A stretch of DNA of 64,000 bases from Chryseobacterium indicum (GCF_021504595.1 NZ_JACSGT010000002.1:434001-498000); one strand, 5' to 3'. Shown: positions 24,346-33,184, numbered from the stretch's first letter. A program made the numbers and translations. Notes: generated by a model from the letters alone, not told the origin.

Positions 24346-25983
24346 TTATGAAGAAGGGAAGGAAATATTTACCTTCAGTCCTTTTTCAATTTTTGTTTCA
24401 AAAGTAATGTTCCCGCCGATTCCTTCTATGCGGGAAGCCGTATTGCGCAATCCGTTTTTATAAATAAGGTCTCCGGAAATTCCCACTCCGTTGTCTTTAT
24501 ACTGAATCTCTATATTTTGATCAGCTTTTTCAAATTTTACGGCTACATGACTTGCCTTACTGTGCTTTTTCATATTAACCATAAGTTCACGGAGTACCTG
24601 ATAGATTTCTTCTTTTACCGGTGCGGAAATATTTGTCCAGACAGAGGAACTGTTGCCTGCCGTAAAAGTTTTTACACTTGCGTTATTAAAGGATGCGATA
24701 AGTTCTGAAATTTCCTGACTGAATTCTTTTTCTTCACCCGCTTTTTCATAAGAAAGATTTCTGGATTTTTCATAGACAAATTCCAGTTCATCCAAAGTTT
24801 TTTCACGATCAAAATCTTCCTGATTTTCAATCTTTGCCATTACCTGATAAATCCCATTCGCAACCACATCATGCACTTTTTTCGACATTTTAAGCTGGGT
24901 GTTTTTGACTTCGAGCTCTTTTTCTTGTTTTAATTGTTTTTGTCTTTTTCTTAGAAAAACAATTATCAGAACTAGTAATATTAATGTACCTAAGAGAATT
25001 AGTATTTTATTATCATCTTCAAGATTTTTGAGTTTTAAATTTTTATTTTCTGCATCTTTTTGTGCCACATCGTATCTTACCATTGCAAACTGACTTTTAT
25101 GCTTATTCCTTAAAGTCTGAACATTATCACTTATTGAGTCAAGCTTGATGAAGTTTGTGAAGTAATTTTTAGGATCTAGTCTTATTATTCTTTTTAGTGC
25201 TGTTATCTGATCATCTGGACTATTATTTTGTATTGCTTCTTTGAGCATTTTTTGTGCATACTCCAGAGACAACTTTTTATCCTTATCATAATAGTATGTT
25301 GATAAAGTCTCAAAACTTGAATTCAAACCCTCTCCATCATTAATTTTTTGTCTTATTTCTAAAGCTTTATAAAATTGTGGTAAAGGATCATAATTTTTAT
25401 TGAGTTGGTATTGAGCTTTAGCCAAGTTGTTAATAACTTTAGAAAACGTTTTTTCAGTTTTGGTCGGAGTTGCTTTTTCTAAATAATATTTTGCAGAATC
25501 AAATTTTTTTTGACTAATTAATAAATCTCCGATGTTATTATAACACAAATATTTATCTTCTGGGCTGTCGATATATTGCAATGTTTTAATGTAATAATAT
25601 GAAGATTTTCTAAATTCTTTAAGAAAGTGAAATGATAACCCAATGTTATTATAATTTGTAGAAAGTGCTCTTCTGTAAGCACTATCATTTGATTTAGTTA
25701 GAAATTTATTAGCTTCTGAGGCTGACTCTATACCTCCGAAAAAGTCTCCCTTATTAGTTTGAATATATCCCATGTTTACTAAGCAATTACCAACACCTAA
25801 GGAATCCGAAATTCTTAAAAAATCATTTTTCGCTAAATTATAGTAGTAAAATGCAGAATCTTGAACATTTGAGTCTCTGCATATTTTCGCTTTCTGATAG
25901 TATAAACTATTATGAGTAATATTATTATCTTTTTTGCAGGATAAAAAAAATAATAGTAAAATTATAAAGAATGTTTTTTGCAT
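24346..25983 (-). CDS. TPR sensor histidine kinase (lipoprotein-type N-terminus)
   Basis: The 545-residue protein begins MQKTFFIILLLFFLSCKKDN, a lipoprotein-like signal with Cys16. TPR-like helical repeats cover about residues 25-290 and would be outside the cytoplasm. One membrane helix spans about 327-345, followed by a short coiled coil. The dimerisation region has KKVHDVVANGIYQ with the likely phospho-accepting His371. The ATPase domain has the N box in RELMVNMKKHS (about 465-475), DNGVG (497-501) and GLRN (511-514). It pairs with the downstream regulator. The stimulus is unknown. Confidence 0.9.
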   Translation of the reverse strand: MQKTFFIILLLFFLSCKKDNNITHNSLYYQKAKICRDSNVQDSAFYYYNLAKNDFLRISDSLGVGNCLVNMGYIQTNKGDFFGGIESASEANKFLTKSNDSAYRRALSTNYNNIGLSFHFLKEFRKSSYYYIKTLQYIDSPEDKYLCYNNIGDLLISQKKFDSAKYYLEKATPTKTEKTFSKVINNLAKAQYQLNKNYDPLPQFYKALEIRQKINDGEGLNSSFETLSTYYYDKDKKLSLEYAQKMLKEAIQNNSPDDQITALKRIIRLDPKNYFTNFIKLDSISDNVQTLRNKHKSQFAMVRYDVAQKDAENKNLKLKNLEDDNKILILLGTLILLVLIIVFLRKRQKQLKQEKELEVKNTQLKMSKKVHDVVANGIYQVMAKIENQEDFDREKTLDELEFVYEKSRNLSYEKAGEEKEFSQEISELIASFNNASVKTFTAGNSSSVWTNISAPVKEEIYQVLRELMVNMKKHSKASHVAVKFEKADQNIEIQYKDNGVGISGDLIYKNGLRNTASRIEGIGGNITFETKIEKGLKVNISFPSS

Positions 25984-26008
25984 TGTATTAGTTTTTATAC
26001 AAGATAAT

Positions 26009-26037
26009 AAAAAGGACAGATTTATGCAATCTGTCCT
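26009..26037 (-). terminator. Terminator of the Gly/Asn/Pro-rich peptide gene
   Basis: Minus strand AGGACAGAT pairs with ATCTGTCCT (26037-26029 with 26021-26013) and runs into TTTTTATT. Confidence 0.8.
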
Positions 26038-26045
26038 AAATAAAT

Positions 26046-26270
26046 TTATGGATTTGTAAAAGGTGGAGGTAATTGTCCTGAGTTTCCTCCAACTGGTCCA
26101 CCGCTTCCCGGTCCATCCGGATCGACTCCGTCTCCCGGATTGGTTCCCGTTCCAGGATCTGCCAATTGCGTTGTTGACTGTCCGTTATCATTGCTGTTAT
26201 TGTTACCTGAAGTATTGGCATTATTTTGCCCGAATGCTAAACCTAATAGCATTAATATAATCTGGATCAT
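26046..26270 (-). CDS. Small Gly/Asn/Pro-rich exported protein
   Basis: The 74-residue protein has a short hydrophobic N-terminus (MIQIILMLLGLAFGQ) that looks like a signal peptide. The rest is low complexity, rich in Asn, Gly, Asp and Pro (for example NPGDGVDPDGPGSGGPVGG). No family recognised. It is the only gene between the kinase and the divergent gene at 26656 and has its own terminator. The start at ATG 26270 is the only one available. Confidence 0.6.
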   Translation of the reverse strand: MIQIILMLLGLAFGQNNANTSGNNNSNDNGQSTTQLADPGTGTNPGDGVDPDGPGSGGPVGGNSGQLPPPFTNP

Positions 26271-26582
26271 TTCCTAAAAATTTTATAAGGGTTTGAAAAA
26301 TTTTCTTCCTCTCAGGAGATTAATCCCGAGCTGTACACTGTTAAAATTTTCGAAGCGCTTCTTAAATTTTTTTTGGGAAGTGAACCTTCAAAAACGGAAG
26401 AGAAACATCTGCTTCCCAACCCGGAGTTTTCTTCCGTTTTATCTGGCAATTTTTGAAATCAGGTTTTTTTGTTTTTCTTTTTAATTATTTTTTGTCCCTG
26501 ATTTCTTTTACAAATATCTGATAGATTTGCTGAAATCTACGGACAGACGATGGACAGCACATAAATGCATAAATGTTTGATT
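26271..26582. other. Intergenic stretch with nested inverted repeats and an ATG-less frame
   Basis: No full gene seen. Plus-strand 26289-26456 is open for 55 codons and reads like protein (EINPELYTVKIFEALLKFF) but has no ATG. TTGGGAAG near 26369 faces CTTCCCAA near 26412, and AACGGAAG near 26393 faces CTTCCGTT near 26431, so an RNA from here could fold. TGGACAGCA at 26551-26559 recurs further on, next to the promoter. Confidence 0.4.
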
Positions 26583-26628
26583 TTTACGGATTACCGTAAA
26601 TTTGCTGTCCAATTTTTGTCTAATTTGG
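26576..26628 (+). promoter_or_regulatory. Dyad operator plus -7 box for the gene at 26656
   Basis: Perfect dyad TTTACGG-ATTA-CCGTAAA at 26583-26600; 20 nt on is TAATTTGG (26621-26628), one base off TAnnTTTG. An alternative promoter, TTTG (26576-26579) with 17 nt to TAAATTTG (26597-26604), overlaps the dyad. A second inverted repeat, ATTTGCTGTCCAA / TTGGACAGCAAAT (26600-26612 and 26625-26637), lies across the -7 region. Confidence 0.7.
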
Positions 26629-26655
26629 ACAGCAAATAATTAATACCTGAAAATT

Positions 26656-27471
26656 ATGTATGAGAAGAAAAGATTTTTGGTAAATACAGTGTTTGAAACA
26701 GCCAAGAATGAGATCCCTCGTGGAAATAAAACTTCTATTTCATCATACCTTAGTTCTCTTTTTGAGGAGCGATATGGTTTTGAAAGAGAAGAACGGGCTT
26801 ATGTAAGATATTATAAAAGTTTAGTTGAGGAAAATACAGACTATAATATTGATGATGTCGCTTTGGATAATTTAAGTAAATATATCGGATATGATAACTT
26901 TAAAGATTTTTGCAATAGGGTAAATTTAAATAATGATGCTTCAAAAACATTGTCACTAAGCTTTAATGAATTATCCGAAAAAATTCTTCAAGTAATTGTT
27001 AACGTAACTCCAACCGTTATATTATCAGACATTATCAAGAAAAATGGTTTAGGTATTTTAGAAATGACGTTCGTTTTATTAATGGCAACAGGAGGTGTCG
27101 TTTTTTCCAATAATAAGATGCCAAAACCTCTTAGCTGGATGTCGGGATGGGGCTCTCCTGCAACAGACAAACCTTATATGTATTGGGATAAAGACCGATA
27201 CATGGCAACAGACAGCAGTTCGGTCCATTCTCGTGCTGAGGTTGTACCGATGCATAGCTACACATTTATTAATATGAAAAAGATTATGAGACCAGATACA
27301 CTTACTGTAGACAATGCAATGGGAAAAGTCTGGTATGATAAAAGCAAAAACCATGTGGAATTTTTTACGAGTTTTGGAAAACATCCTGAAAATGAAAAAG
27401 CCTTAAAAGATGTTACAGAACACATCCTTGAAACGTATGCAGGAAAAAACGCTATACTGGAAGAAGAATAG
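26656..27471 (+). CDS. Single-pass membrane protein, unknown function
   Basis: The 271-residue protein has a helical N-terminal region (residues 1-105) rich in charged residues, beginning MYEKKRFLVNTVFETAKNE, with YIGYDNFKDFCNRVN that could be a small regulatory fold. One hydrophobic segment lies at about 133-151 (LEMTFVLLMATGGVVFS). The C-terminal part has many aromatic residues. I do not recognise the family. Its promoter carries the same dyad as the nine-gene operon and the first response regulator, so it is a likely member of that regulon. Confidence 0.72.
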   Translation: MYEKKRFLVNTVFETAKNEIPRGNKTSISSYLSSLFEERYGFEREERAYVRYYKSLVEENTDYNIDDVALDNLSKYIGYDNFKDFCNRVNLNNDASKTLSLSFNELSEKILQVIVNVTPTVILSDIIKKNGLGILEMTFVLLMATGGVVFSNNKMPKPLSWMSGWGSPATDKPYMYWDKDRYMATDSSSVHSRAEVVPMHSYTFINMKKIMRPDTLTVDNAMGKVWYDKSKNHVEFFTSFGKHPENEKALKDVTEHILETYAGKNAILEEE

Positions 27472-27498
27472 GTAAAAAATCTATAAATAGCTAACAGA

Positions 27499-27533
27499 AA
27501 TTCGGGCGGTTTCCAGAGGAAACCGCCCGAATT
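27499..27533. terminator. Strong hairpin after the gene at 26656
   Basis: AATTCGGGCGGTTTCC (27499-27514) pairs perfectly with 27518-27533 across a 3-nt loop. No T run follows, so termination is probable rather than certain. It could also be a processing or stability element. Confidence 0.6.
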
Positions 27534-27620
27534 CTATGATATTAACGCTATCTGTTTAGCGATATTAAAAATCGTCTGTGCTAAATTTTCTGCGATGACA
27601 GATCACGGATAAACAATAAA

Positions 27621-28175
27621 TTATTGTTCATTCAGCATTCCCAATTCGCTGAAATGCTTTTTAAACTTCTGAATTTTCGGTCCTACCACAGCGCTGCAAT
27701 ACGGCTGAGTCGGATTTTCGTTATAATATCCCTGATGATACTGTTCTGCAGCCCAGAATTTATCGAATTTCGTTACTTCCGTTACGTACGTTCCCTGCCA
27801 TCTTCCGGATTCTTTGGATTTTTCAATTGCCGCTTCAGCTTTTTCTTTTTCCGCATCGTCTTTGTAATAAATAACAGAACGGTATTGTGTTCCGATATCA
27901 TTTCCCTGTCTGTTAAGCTGGGTAGGATCGTGAAGGAAAAAGAAAACATCCATTAACTGTTCATAAGAAATAACGGCAGGATCGTAAGTGATCTGTACCA
28001 CTTCCGCATGTCCAGTTTCTCCGGTGCACACTTCTTCATACGTAGGATGGTCTTTGTGACCCCCCGAATATCCGGAAACCGCAGACTGTACTCCTTTCAG
28101 CATATTGAAACAGCTTTCCACACACCAAAAACATCCGCCCCCGAAAGTAATCTGTTCTAAATTGTTGTTATCCAT
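27621..28175 (-). CDS. msrA: Peptide-methionine (S)-S-oxide reductase MsrA
   Basis: The 184-residue enzyme repairs oxidised methionine. The active-site motif GGCFWCVE is at about residues 13-20, with the catalytic Cys in GCFW. Further conserved parts are GYSGGHKDHPTYEEVCTGETGHAEVV and the C-terminal YHQGYYNENPTQPYC. The C-terminal Cys in QPYCSAVVGPK can act as a resolving residue. The protein has no signal peptide, so it is cytoplasmic. It stands alone, with a 447-bp gap upstream. Confidence 0.97.
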   Translation of the reverse strand: MDNNNLEQITFGGGCFWCVESCFNMLKGVQSAVSGYSGGHKDHPTYEEVCTGETGHAEVVQITYDPAVISYEQLMDVFFFLHDPTQLNRQGNDIGTQYRSVIYYKDDAEKEKAEAAIEKSKESGRWQGTYVTEVTKFDKFWAAEQYHQGYYNENPTQPYCSAVVGPKIQKFKKHFSELGMLNEQ

Positions 28176-28407
28176 AAATTAATTATTGTAATTTCTTGTT
28201 TTCTCCTGTGACCGATGGAGAAAAAACCTATCAAAAATAAGGAAAAGTTTTTCAATCGGGCGTTCAAAATTCAAATTGTCATGATAGATGAGACAAATTT
28301 TTCAAACACAATTAACACAAATATTTTCATCAAATAGAATCTAAAAATCTGCATTATCTGCACCATCTGTGAGAGAATTTTAATAATGATATTGAGATAG
28401 AACAGAG

Positions 28408-28497
28408 ATCCTTCGACAGGCTCAGGATGACAGTGCCGCATTTGTTACTCATAAAGATTAGTATTAGCGATGTCATGCTGAGCCTGTCGAAGCATCT
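28408..28497. repeat. REP-like dispersed repeats, copies 4 and 5 (inverted pair)
   Basis: CTTCGACAGGCTCAGGATGACA at about 28411-28432 faces TGTCATGCTGAGCCTGTCGAAG at about 28471-28492, 38 nt apart, with a further AGAGATC/CATCTCT match outside. Same family as the repeats at 3381-3403 and 3724-3794. Confidence 0.8.
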
Positions 28498-28512
28498 CTA
28501 AAGATGAAATTA

Positions 28513-28543
28513 AAACAAAAAAAGCACCCTTAAAAAAGGATGC
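28513..28543 (-). terminator. Terminator of the ROK kinase gene
   Basis: Minus strand GGCATCCTTTTTTAAGGGTGC, a stem with one mismatch, followed by TTTTTTTGTTTT. Confidence 0.8.
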
Positions 28544-28622
28544 CTGTATTATTTAAAATCTTTGCAGACTTTGCGTTAAAAAATTTAACAGAAATCAGAC
28601 GCAGATAATCAAAATATTCCGG

Positions 28623-29591
28623 TTATTTTTCCCAGACTAAAGCACTTGCGCCTAAAATAGCAGCATCCGCTTCGTCCAGTTCACTGAAAACCAATTTTAC
28701 CTTGTTTCTGAAAATAGGAAGTAAGTTTCTTTCCATATGAAGTTTGGTAGGTTTTAAAATAAAATCTCCTGCTTTTATCACGCCGCCAAATAAAAGAATG
28801 GCTTCCGGAGAAGAGAACATCACAAAATTGGCTAAAGCTTCACCCAGTTTCTGTCCGGTATACCGGAATACTTCAATAGAAATCGGATCGCCCTGTAAAG
28901 CGCATTCGTGAACAGTTTTAGAATTAATGGATTCTTCAGGATACTGATTCAGTAAAGATTCAGGAAATTCAGCTCTCATTTTTTTTGCGGTAATCGCAAT
29001 TCCGGTTGCCGATGCGTAGGCTTCAAGACAGCCTTCAGAACCCGTGCTCCAGTGTTTTCTTCCGCCTGGTTTTACGATGGTATGTCCCAGCTCTCCGGCA
29101 AATCCGTCGTGTCCGTAGATGAGTTTTCCCCCTGCAACAATTCCGCTTCCAACGCCTGTTCCCAGAGTAATCATGATGAAATCTTTCATGCCTCTTGCAG
29201 CGCCGAAAAGCATTTCTCCGATGGCTGCAGCATTCGCGTCATTAGTAATGGTACACGGAAGCCCGAATTTTGCTGACATTAGTTCCGCAAAAGGGATGAT
29301 TCCTTTCCACGGAAGATTGGGAGCCTGTTCTATGGTTCCTGTATAGTAGTTGGCATTGGGAGCACCGACACCGATCCCATCGAAGTTTTTGTCTTTTCCG
29401 TGGCTTTCGATCAGAGGATAGACCGCCTCGTATAAAGCGTCAATATATTCTTCTACGGTAGGATAGGCTTCTGTACGGATGTTACCTTTTTCCAAAACTT
29501 CGCCTCTGTGGTTTACCACTCCAAATTTTGTGTTCGTTCCGCCAATATCAATTCCGAGCGCAACGTTTTTTGACAAATCTACTAATGACAT
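28623..29591 (-). CDS. ROK family sugar kinase (glucokinase-like)
   Basis: The 322-residue protein has the ATP-binding phosphate-1 motif ALGIDIGGTNTKFGVV near the N-terminus. Later come ITNDANAAAIGE with the catalytic Asp, TLGTGVGSGIVAGG, and GELGHTIVKPGG with the conserved His. The ROK zinc motif CxCGxxGCxE is degenerate here: the segment reads HWSTGSEGCLEAYAS, keeping only the last Cys. Typical substrates are glucose or N-acetylated hexosamines; which one is not decidable here. The gene stands alone with its own terminator. Confidence 0.9.
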   Translation of the reverse strand: MSLVDLSKNVALGIDIGGTNTKFGVVNHRGEVLEKGNIRTEAYPTVEEYIDALYEAVYPLIESHGKDKNFDGIGVGAPNANYYTGTIEQAPNLPWKGIIPFAELMSAKFGLPCTITNDANAAAIGEMLFGAARGMKDFIMITLGTGVGSGIVAGGKLIYGHDGFAGELGHTIVKPGGRKHWSTGSEGCLEAYASATGIAITAKKMRAEFPESLLNQYPEESINSKTVHECALQGDPISIEVFRYTGQKLGEALANFVMFSSPEAILLFGGVIKAGDFILKPTKLHMERNLLPIFRNKVKLVFSELDEADAAILGASALVWEK

Positions 29592-29675
29592 TCTATTCTA
29601 AAATTCTAAAAGGTTAAAATTATAAAAAAGATTGTATTCTGAGACGATTAACCAAAGATTTATTTAAAAAAAATA

Positions 29676-30887
29676 TTATGTTGTTTTCGGTGTTTTCTTT
29701 TTTCTTCTTCCCCACCAGATCATAAAGCCTGTAACGGGTAATGAGGCACATATCAGACTTACAATAAAAGCAATGATCTTTGTGGGAAGTCCCAATATAG
29801 ATCCGACATGGATATCGTAGTTGGCTCCGACTGTTTTTTCGCCGAAATTTTTGTCTTTCATATCGTGCTTGTGAAGCAGTTCTCCCGAGTTTTCATCAAA
29901 GATTAAACTGCTGCTTTTGTGATAGGAATAGGAGAGGTGTTTTACATAGACTTCGAAATTCGGATGTTCGTGGTCGTCCATATGTTCGTGTCCGAGATCA
30001 ATAGAGAAATTATAGGAATCGGGATATTTTGCTTTAACGGTATTGCTTATTTTGTCTAAAGTTCCTTCGGTTCTCCATTCAATCGGTGCTTTTGTTGTGA
30101 TGGATGAAAAGTCAGGATAAGCGGTTTTTCCTCCTGAAAAGATGAAATATATTGATGACTGAACGAATAGAAAGGCGTAAAACAATCCGGTTATGGAGAA
30201 AATCAGCGCGAAAACGGAAGCGTAAAAACCTAAAACATTGTGGAGATCGTAGTTTTTTCTTTTCCAGTTTTTTACATTTTTCCATTTGAAAGAAAACCGC
30301 TGTTTTCTTGCCGCTTTATTTTTAGGCCACCAGAGAATGATTCCGGAAATCAGCATGAATACAAAGATCAGGACAGGAATTCCCACAACGTAAGTTCCCC
30401 AGGATTGTTTTAAAAGAAAACTCCAGTGGATCATTTTAACGATCTGAAAAAATCCGTTTTTCTCATCGTACGTTCCTAAAACCTTTCCGCTGTAAGGATT
30501 TACATAAGCTACTTTATAGATGGGAAATTCATCAAAATAATTCCAGCCTTTCGGATCATGTTCGTACCAGTAAAAGAGGTAAGACATCTTTTTATCAATC
30601 GGAATATTCACCCAATGCACAGGATATTTTTCTTTTACCTGCGCCACCACTGCTTTTTCCAGTGTTCTTATCGGAAGAACCTGTTTCTGATCGATGTTCT
30701 GCTCGTTATGATAGATCACGTCTTTTCTTGTCGCATTTTCAATTTCATCCTTGAAAACGTACAATGCTCCCGTTATCGAAATAATGAAGATCAGAAACCC
30801 AATCCCAAGACCGAGCCACAAATGCAGTTTTCCCGTCCATTTTTTAAAGGCATCCGGCTTTTTTTTGTGATGATGCTTTTTCCTCAT
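29676..30887 (-). CDS. PepSY-associated membrane protein, iron-uptake type
   Basis: The 403-residue protein has four membrane helices at about residues 20-42, 160-185, 215-240 and 370-392, with two large external regions. The first helix pair ends WLGLGIGFLIFIISITGALYVF, typical of the PepSY_TM (PiuB) family. It contains DLHNVLGFYASVFALIFSITG, also conserved. Members accompany siderophore receptors and probably reduce or help import iron-siderophores. It lies 64 bp downstream of a TonB-dependent receptor on the same strand, with a hairpin between them. Confidence 0.9.
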   Translation of the reverse strand: MRKKHHHKKKPDAFKKWTGKLHLWLGLGIGFLIFIISITGALYVFKDEIENATRKDVIYHNEQNIDQKQVLPIRTLEKAVVAQVKEKYPVHWVNIPIDKKMSYLFYWYEHDPKGWNYFDEFPIYKVAYVNPYSGKVLGTYDEKNGFFQIVKMIHWSFLLKQSWGTYVVGIPVLIFVFMLISGIILWWPKNKAARKQRFSFKWKNVKNWKRKNYDLHNVLGFYASVFALIFSITGLFYAFLFVQSSIYFIFSGGKTAYPDFSSITTKAPIEWRTEGTLDKISNTVKAKYPDSYNFSIDLGHEHMDDHEHPNFEVYVKHLSYSYHKSSSLIFDENSGELLHKHDMKDKNFGEKTVGANYDIHVGSILGLPTKIIAFIVSLICASLPVTGFMIWWGRRKKKTPKTT

Positions 30888-30910
30888 TTTTATTAAACTT
30901 TTAATGAAAG

Positions 30911-30940
30911 AAAAGTCAGCCTCAGGAAAGGCTAACTTTT
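30911..30940 (-). terminator. Hairpin between receptor and PepSY gene
   Basis: AAAAGTCAGCC (30911-30921) pairs with GGCTAACTTTT (30930-30940) with one mismatch; on the minus strand it runs into TTTTCTTT. It may reduce PepSY expression relative to the receptor. Confidence 0.7.
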
Positions 30941-30951
30941 ATGATTGATAA

Positions 30952-33087
30952 TTAAAATTTATATCCGACAGAAAGTCTGAAGTTTCTCGGGGCTTCAGCC
31001 TGATAATAATAGTAGGCTCCGTATGGCGATCCCGAATAAAGATACCTGTTGAAAACATTGAAGACATTAAGTCCGACTCTGAATTTTGTGTTTTCCCACG
31101 AAAGTCCTGCATCGAATTTTACATAATCGTCCATGTCTTTCTGCGTTCCGCTATTTGCCCAGTTCCAGCTGCTTCGATCTGCAAGATAGGTTCCCCCGAA
31201 TGATAACCCGAAACCTTCCAGAGTTCCCTGTGTAAAGGTATAGTTCAGCCATCCGTTCATCGTGTGTTTCGCATAACCCGGAATTCTCATTCCTACAGGA
31301 TTACTCACGGGGTCATTGGATTCTGTGATTTTGTTTTCCGTGAAAGCATAGTTAAAGATGGCATTAAATCCTCTTGTGATTTCACCTTTCAGATCAAATT
31401 CAATTCCCTGAACCCTTGTTTTACCCAGATCAATGATAAAGTTTTCAAGAGCACTGTTTGCAGGATCTGCAACCGTAGAATTTCTTTTGATGATATTGTA
31501 TAAAGACAATGTAGTGTTCCATTTTCCGCCGAACCAGTCTCTTTTTACTCCCACTTCCATATTATTTCCGGTAATCGGTTTAGGAATTCCTCCTGTTCTG
31601 AAAAATCCCGCCTGAGGAACGAAAGACTGATCGTATAAACCGTACACAGAAGTATTGTCATCAATCGAATAGCTTATTCCGATTCGCGGCGTAATTTTGT
31701 CTGCTTCTGCTTTGGTTCCGTAAGAATTTTCTTTCACATTCGTATAACGCGCAGCAAGGGTTAGCCTTAAAGCATCATTAAAGAATCCTAATTCATCCTG
31801 AATATACAATCCGGTATAGTTTTGTTCAATAGTTCCGTAAGGTGTTGCTCTGCTTTCCAGAGAAGTGCTTGTATCGAACTGTGCATATCCGTTGGAAGGC
31901 GGGCTGTATGTTGTGGAATTGATGTTAAAAGGTTTGGCGGCTGTGTCCAGATTATGTTTCTGGTTCCAGTCTGCCAAATATTTTTTAGATCCGAGATCAA
32001 GCCCTGTCAGGATTTTATGCGAAACAGCTCCTGTTTTGAAATAACCGTTCAGAAATACCTGCCCGAATTTCATCACGTTGCTGGCTTCCCAGAAATAAAG
32101 CGTTCTGATCATGTCTCCATTCGGTAAAAATTGGGAAGGCCAGATGTCGCTTCCTAAAGTATATTCATTCACATAAGTAAGCTGTGATGTCAGTTTCCAG
32201 TTGCTGTTAAATTTATGCTGAATATTTACATTTACGGTATTATTATCTACATTGGTGGGTGCAATTCCGGGATCGGTCATGGTGTATTCAACCGGTTTTG
32301 TGGCATAGCCTTCATAGCTGAAAACGTAGGCAGAACCTACTTCAGACATTTTTGCTTTCTGGTAAATATATTCTGCTGTTAAAGTAGTTTTATCGGTAAG
32401 ATTTACCTTTAAAGAAGGATTGATGATGTATCTGTCATTAAATTCATAGTCTCTGAAACTGTTTTTATTCTGAGCCATTAAATTTAATCTGAAAGCCACT
32501 TTATCCGTAATTTTAGTATCTACATCGGCTTCTCCTCTGTACATATTAAAGCTTCCGAGAGTTACTCTTGCAGAACCGTTTAAAGACTGTCCTGTCGGTT
32601 TTTTGGTAACGATATTATAAATTCCGCTCGGTTCTCCGTTAGACATCAAAAATCCGGATGGGCCTTTTACAAATTCAATGTGGTCTACATACGACATATC
32701 TTCGCTAAGCGGTCCCCAGTTTGAAGTTACATTTACTCCATTCATGAATGCTGCAGCTCTGGAACCTCTCATATTTACTCTGGTGTACATATCTCCCCAG
32801 TGTTCTAATCGTTGAGCTCCGGCAACATTTTTAAGAACACCGTCTCCCAAAGTGGTAACCTGCTGATCTTCCAATGCTCTGTTTGTAATGATAGAAACAT
32901 TCTGAGGAATCTTGATTAACTCTTCGTCCAGACGAATAGAAGAAGAACCTTCCTTTTCTACATATTTCTTGTAATACTTTCCGTTTACAATTACCTCTTC
33001 AATATCATTTCCTTTAATTGAATCTTTTTCCTGAGCAAACGTTAGCATAGAACCTAACAGCGAAGCACAGATCAGTACATTTTTCAT
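30952..33087 (-). CDS. TonB-dependent siderophore receptor
   Basis: The 711-residue outer-membrane receptor begins with a signal peptide (MKNVLICASLLGSMLTFAQ). The plug domain covers about residues 50-165 with LIKIPQNVSIITNRALEDQQ and VNMRGSRAAAFMNGV. The segment GPSGFLMSNGEPSGIYNIVTKKP is typical of siderophore receptors. The 22-strand barrel follows and ends in an aromatic C-terminus, LSVGYKF. No carboxypeptidase-like N-terminal extension is present. A TAnnTTTG box lies upstream, and the PepSY gene follows. Confidence 0.93.
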   Translation of the reverse strand: MKNVLICASLLGSMLTFAQEKDSIKGNDIEEVIVNGKYYKKYVEKEGSSSIRLDEELIKIPQNVSIITNRALEDQQVTTLGDGVLKNVAGAQRLEHWGDMYTRVNMRGSRAAAFMNGVNVTSNWGPLSEDMSYVDHIEFVKGPSGFLMSNGEPSGIYNIVTKKPTGQSLNGSARVTLGSFNMYRGEADVDTKITDKVAFRLNLMAQNKNSFRDYEFNDRYIINPSLKVNLTDKTTLTAEYIYQKAKMSEVGSAYVFSYEGYATKPVEYTMTDPGIAPTNVDNNTVNVNIQHKFNSNWKLTSQLTYVNEYTLGSDIWPSQFLPNGDMIRTLYFWEASNVMKFGQVFLNGYFKTGAVSHKILTGLDLGSKKYLADWNQKHNLDTAAKPFNINSTTYSPPSNGYAQFDTSTSLESRATPYGTIEQNYTGLYIQDELGFFNDALRLTLAARYTNVKENSYGTKAEADKITPRIGISYSIDDNTSVYGLYDQSFVPQAGFFRTGGIPKPITGNNMEVGVKRDWFGGKWNTTLSLYNIIKRNSTVADPANSALENFIIDLGKTRVQGIEFDLKGEITRGFNAIFNYAFTENKITESNDPVSNPVGMRIPGYAKHTMNGWLNYTFTQGTLEGFGLSFGGTYLADRSSWNWANSGTQKDMDDYVKFDAGLSWENTKFRVGLNVFNVFNRYLYSGSPYGAYYYYQAEAPRNFRLSVGYKF

Positions 33088-33106
33088 GAGACCCTAAATT
33101 TTTATG

Positions 33107-33142
33107 CAAATATATTGTTTTTAATTATTCTAAATAAATAAT
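33107..33142 (-). promoter_or_regulatory. Receptor promoter with possible iron box
   Basis: Minus strand TATATTTG (33114-33107) matches TAnnTTTG, 19 nt from the ATG. Just upstream the AT-rich sequence TTATTTAGAATAAT resembles a half of Bacteroidota Fur-type boxes. The regulatory part is a weak call. Confidence 0.4.
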
Positions 33143-33184
33143 AAAATTGATTTTTGTCATAAAAAAGAAATGGAAAGAGCAACA

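Larger units (their letters stand above)
28176..28622. other. Intergenic stretch between msrA and the ROK kinase
   Basis: No gene seen on either strand. It holds an inverted pair of the REP-like repeat at about 28408-28494 and the ROK kinase terminator at 28513-28543. The rest is AT-rich sequence including probable msrA promoter DNA. Confidence 0.6.

Noticed and set aside
28408..28497. Inverted pair as the msrA terminator
   Set aside because: It is over 230 bp upstream of msrA, not downstream, and matches a dispersed repeat seen elsewhere.
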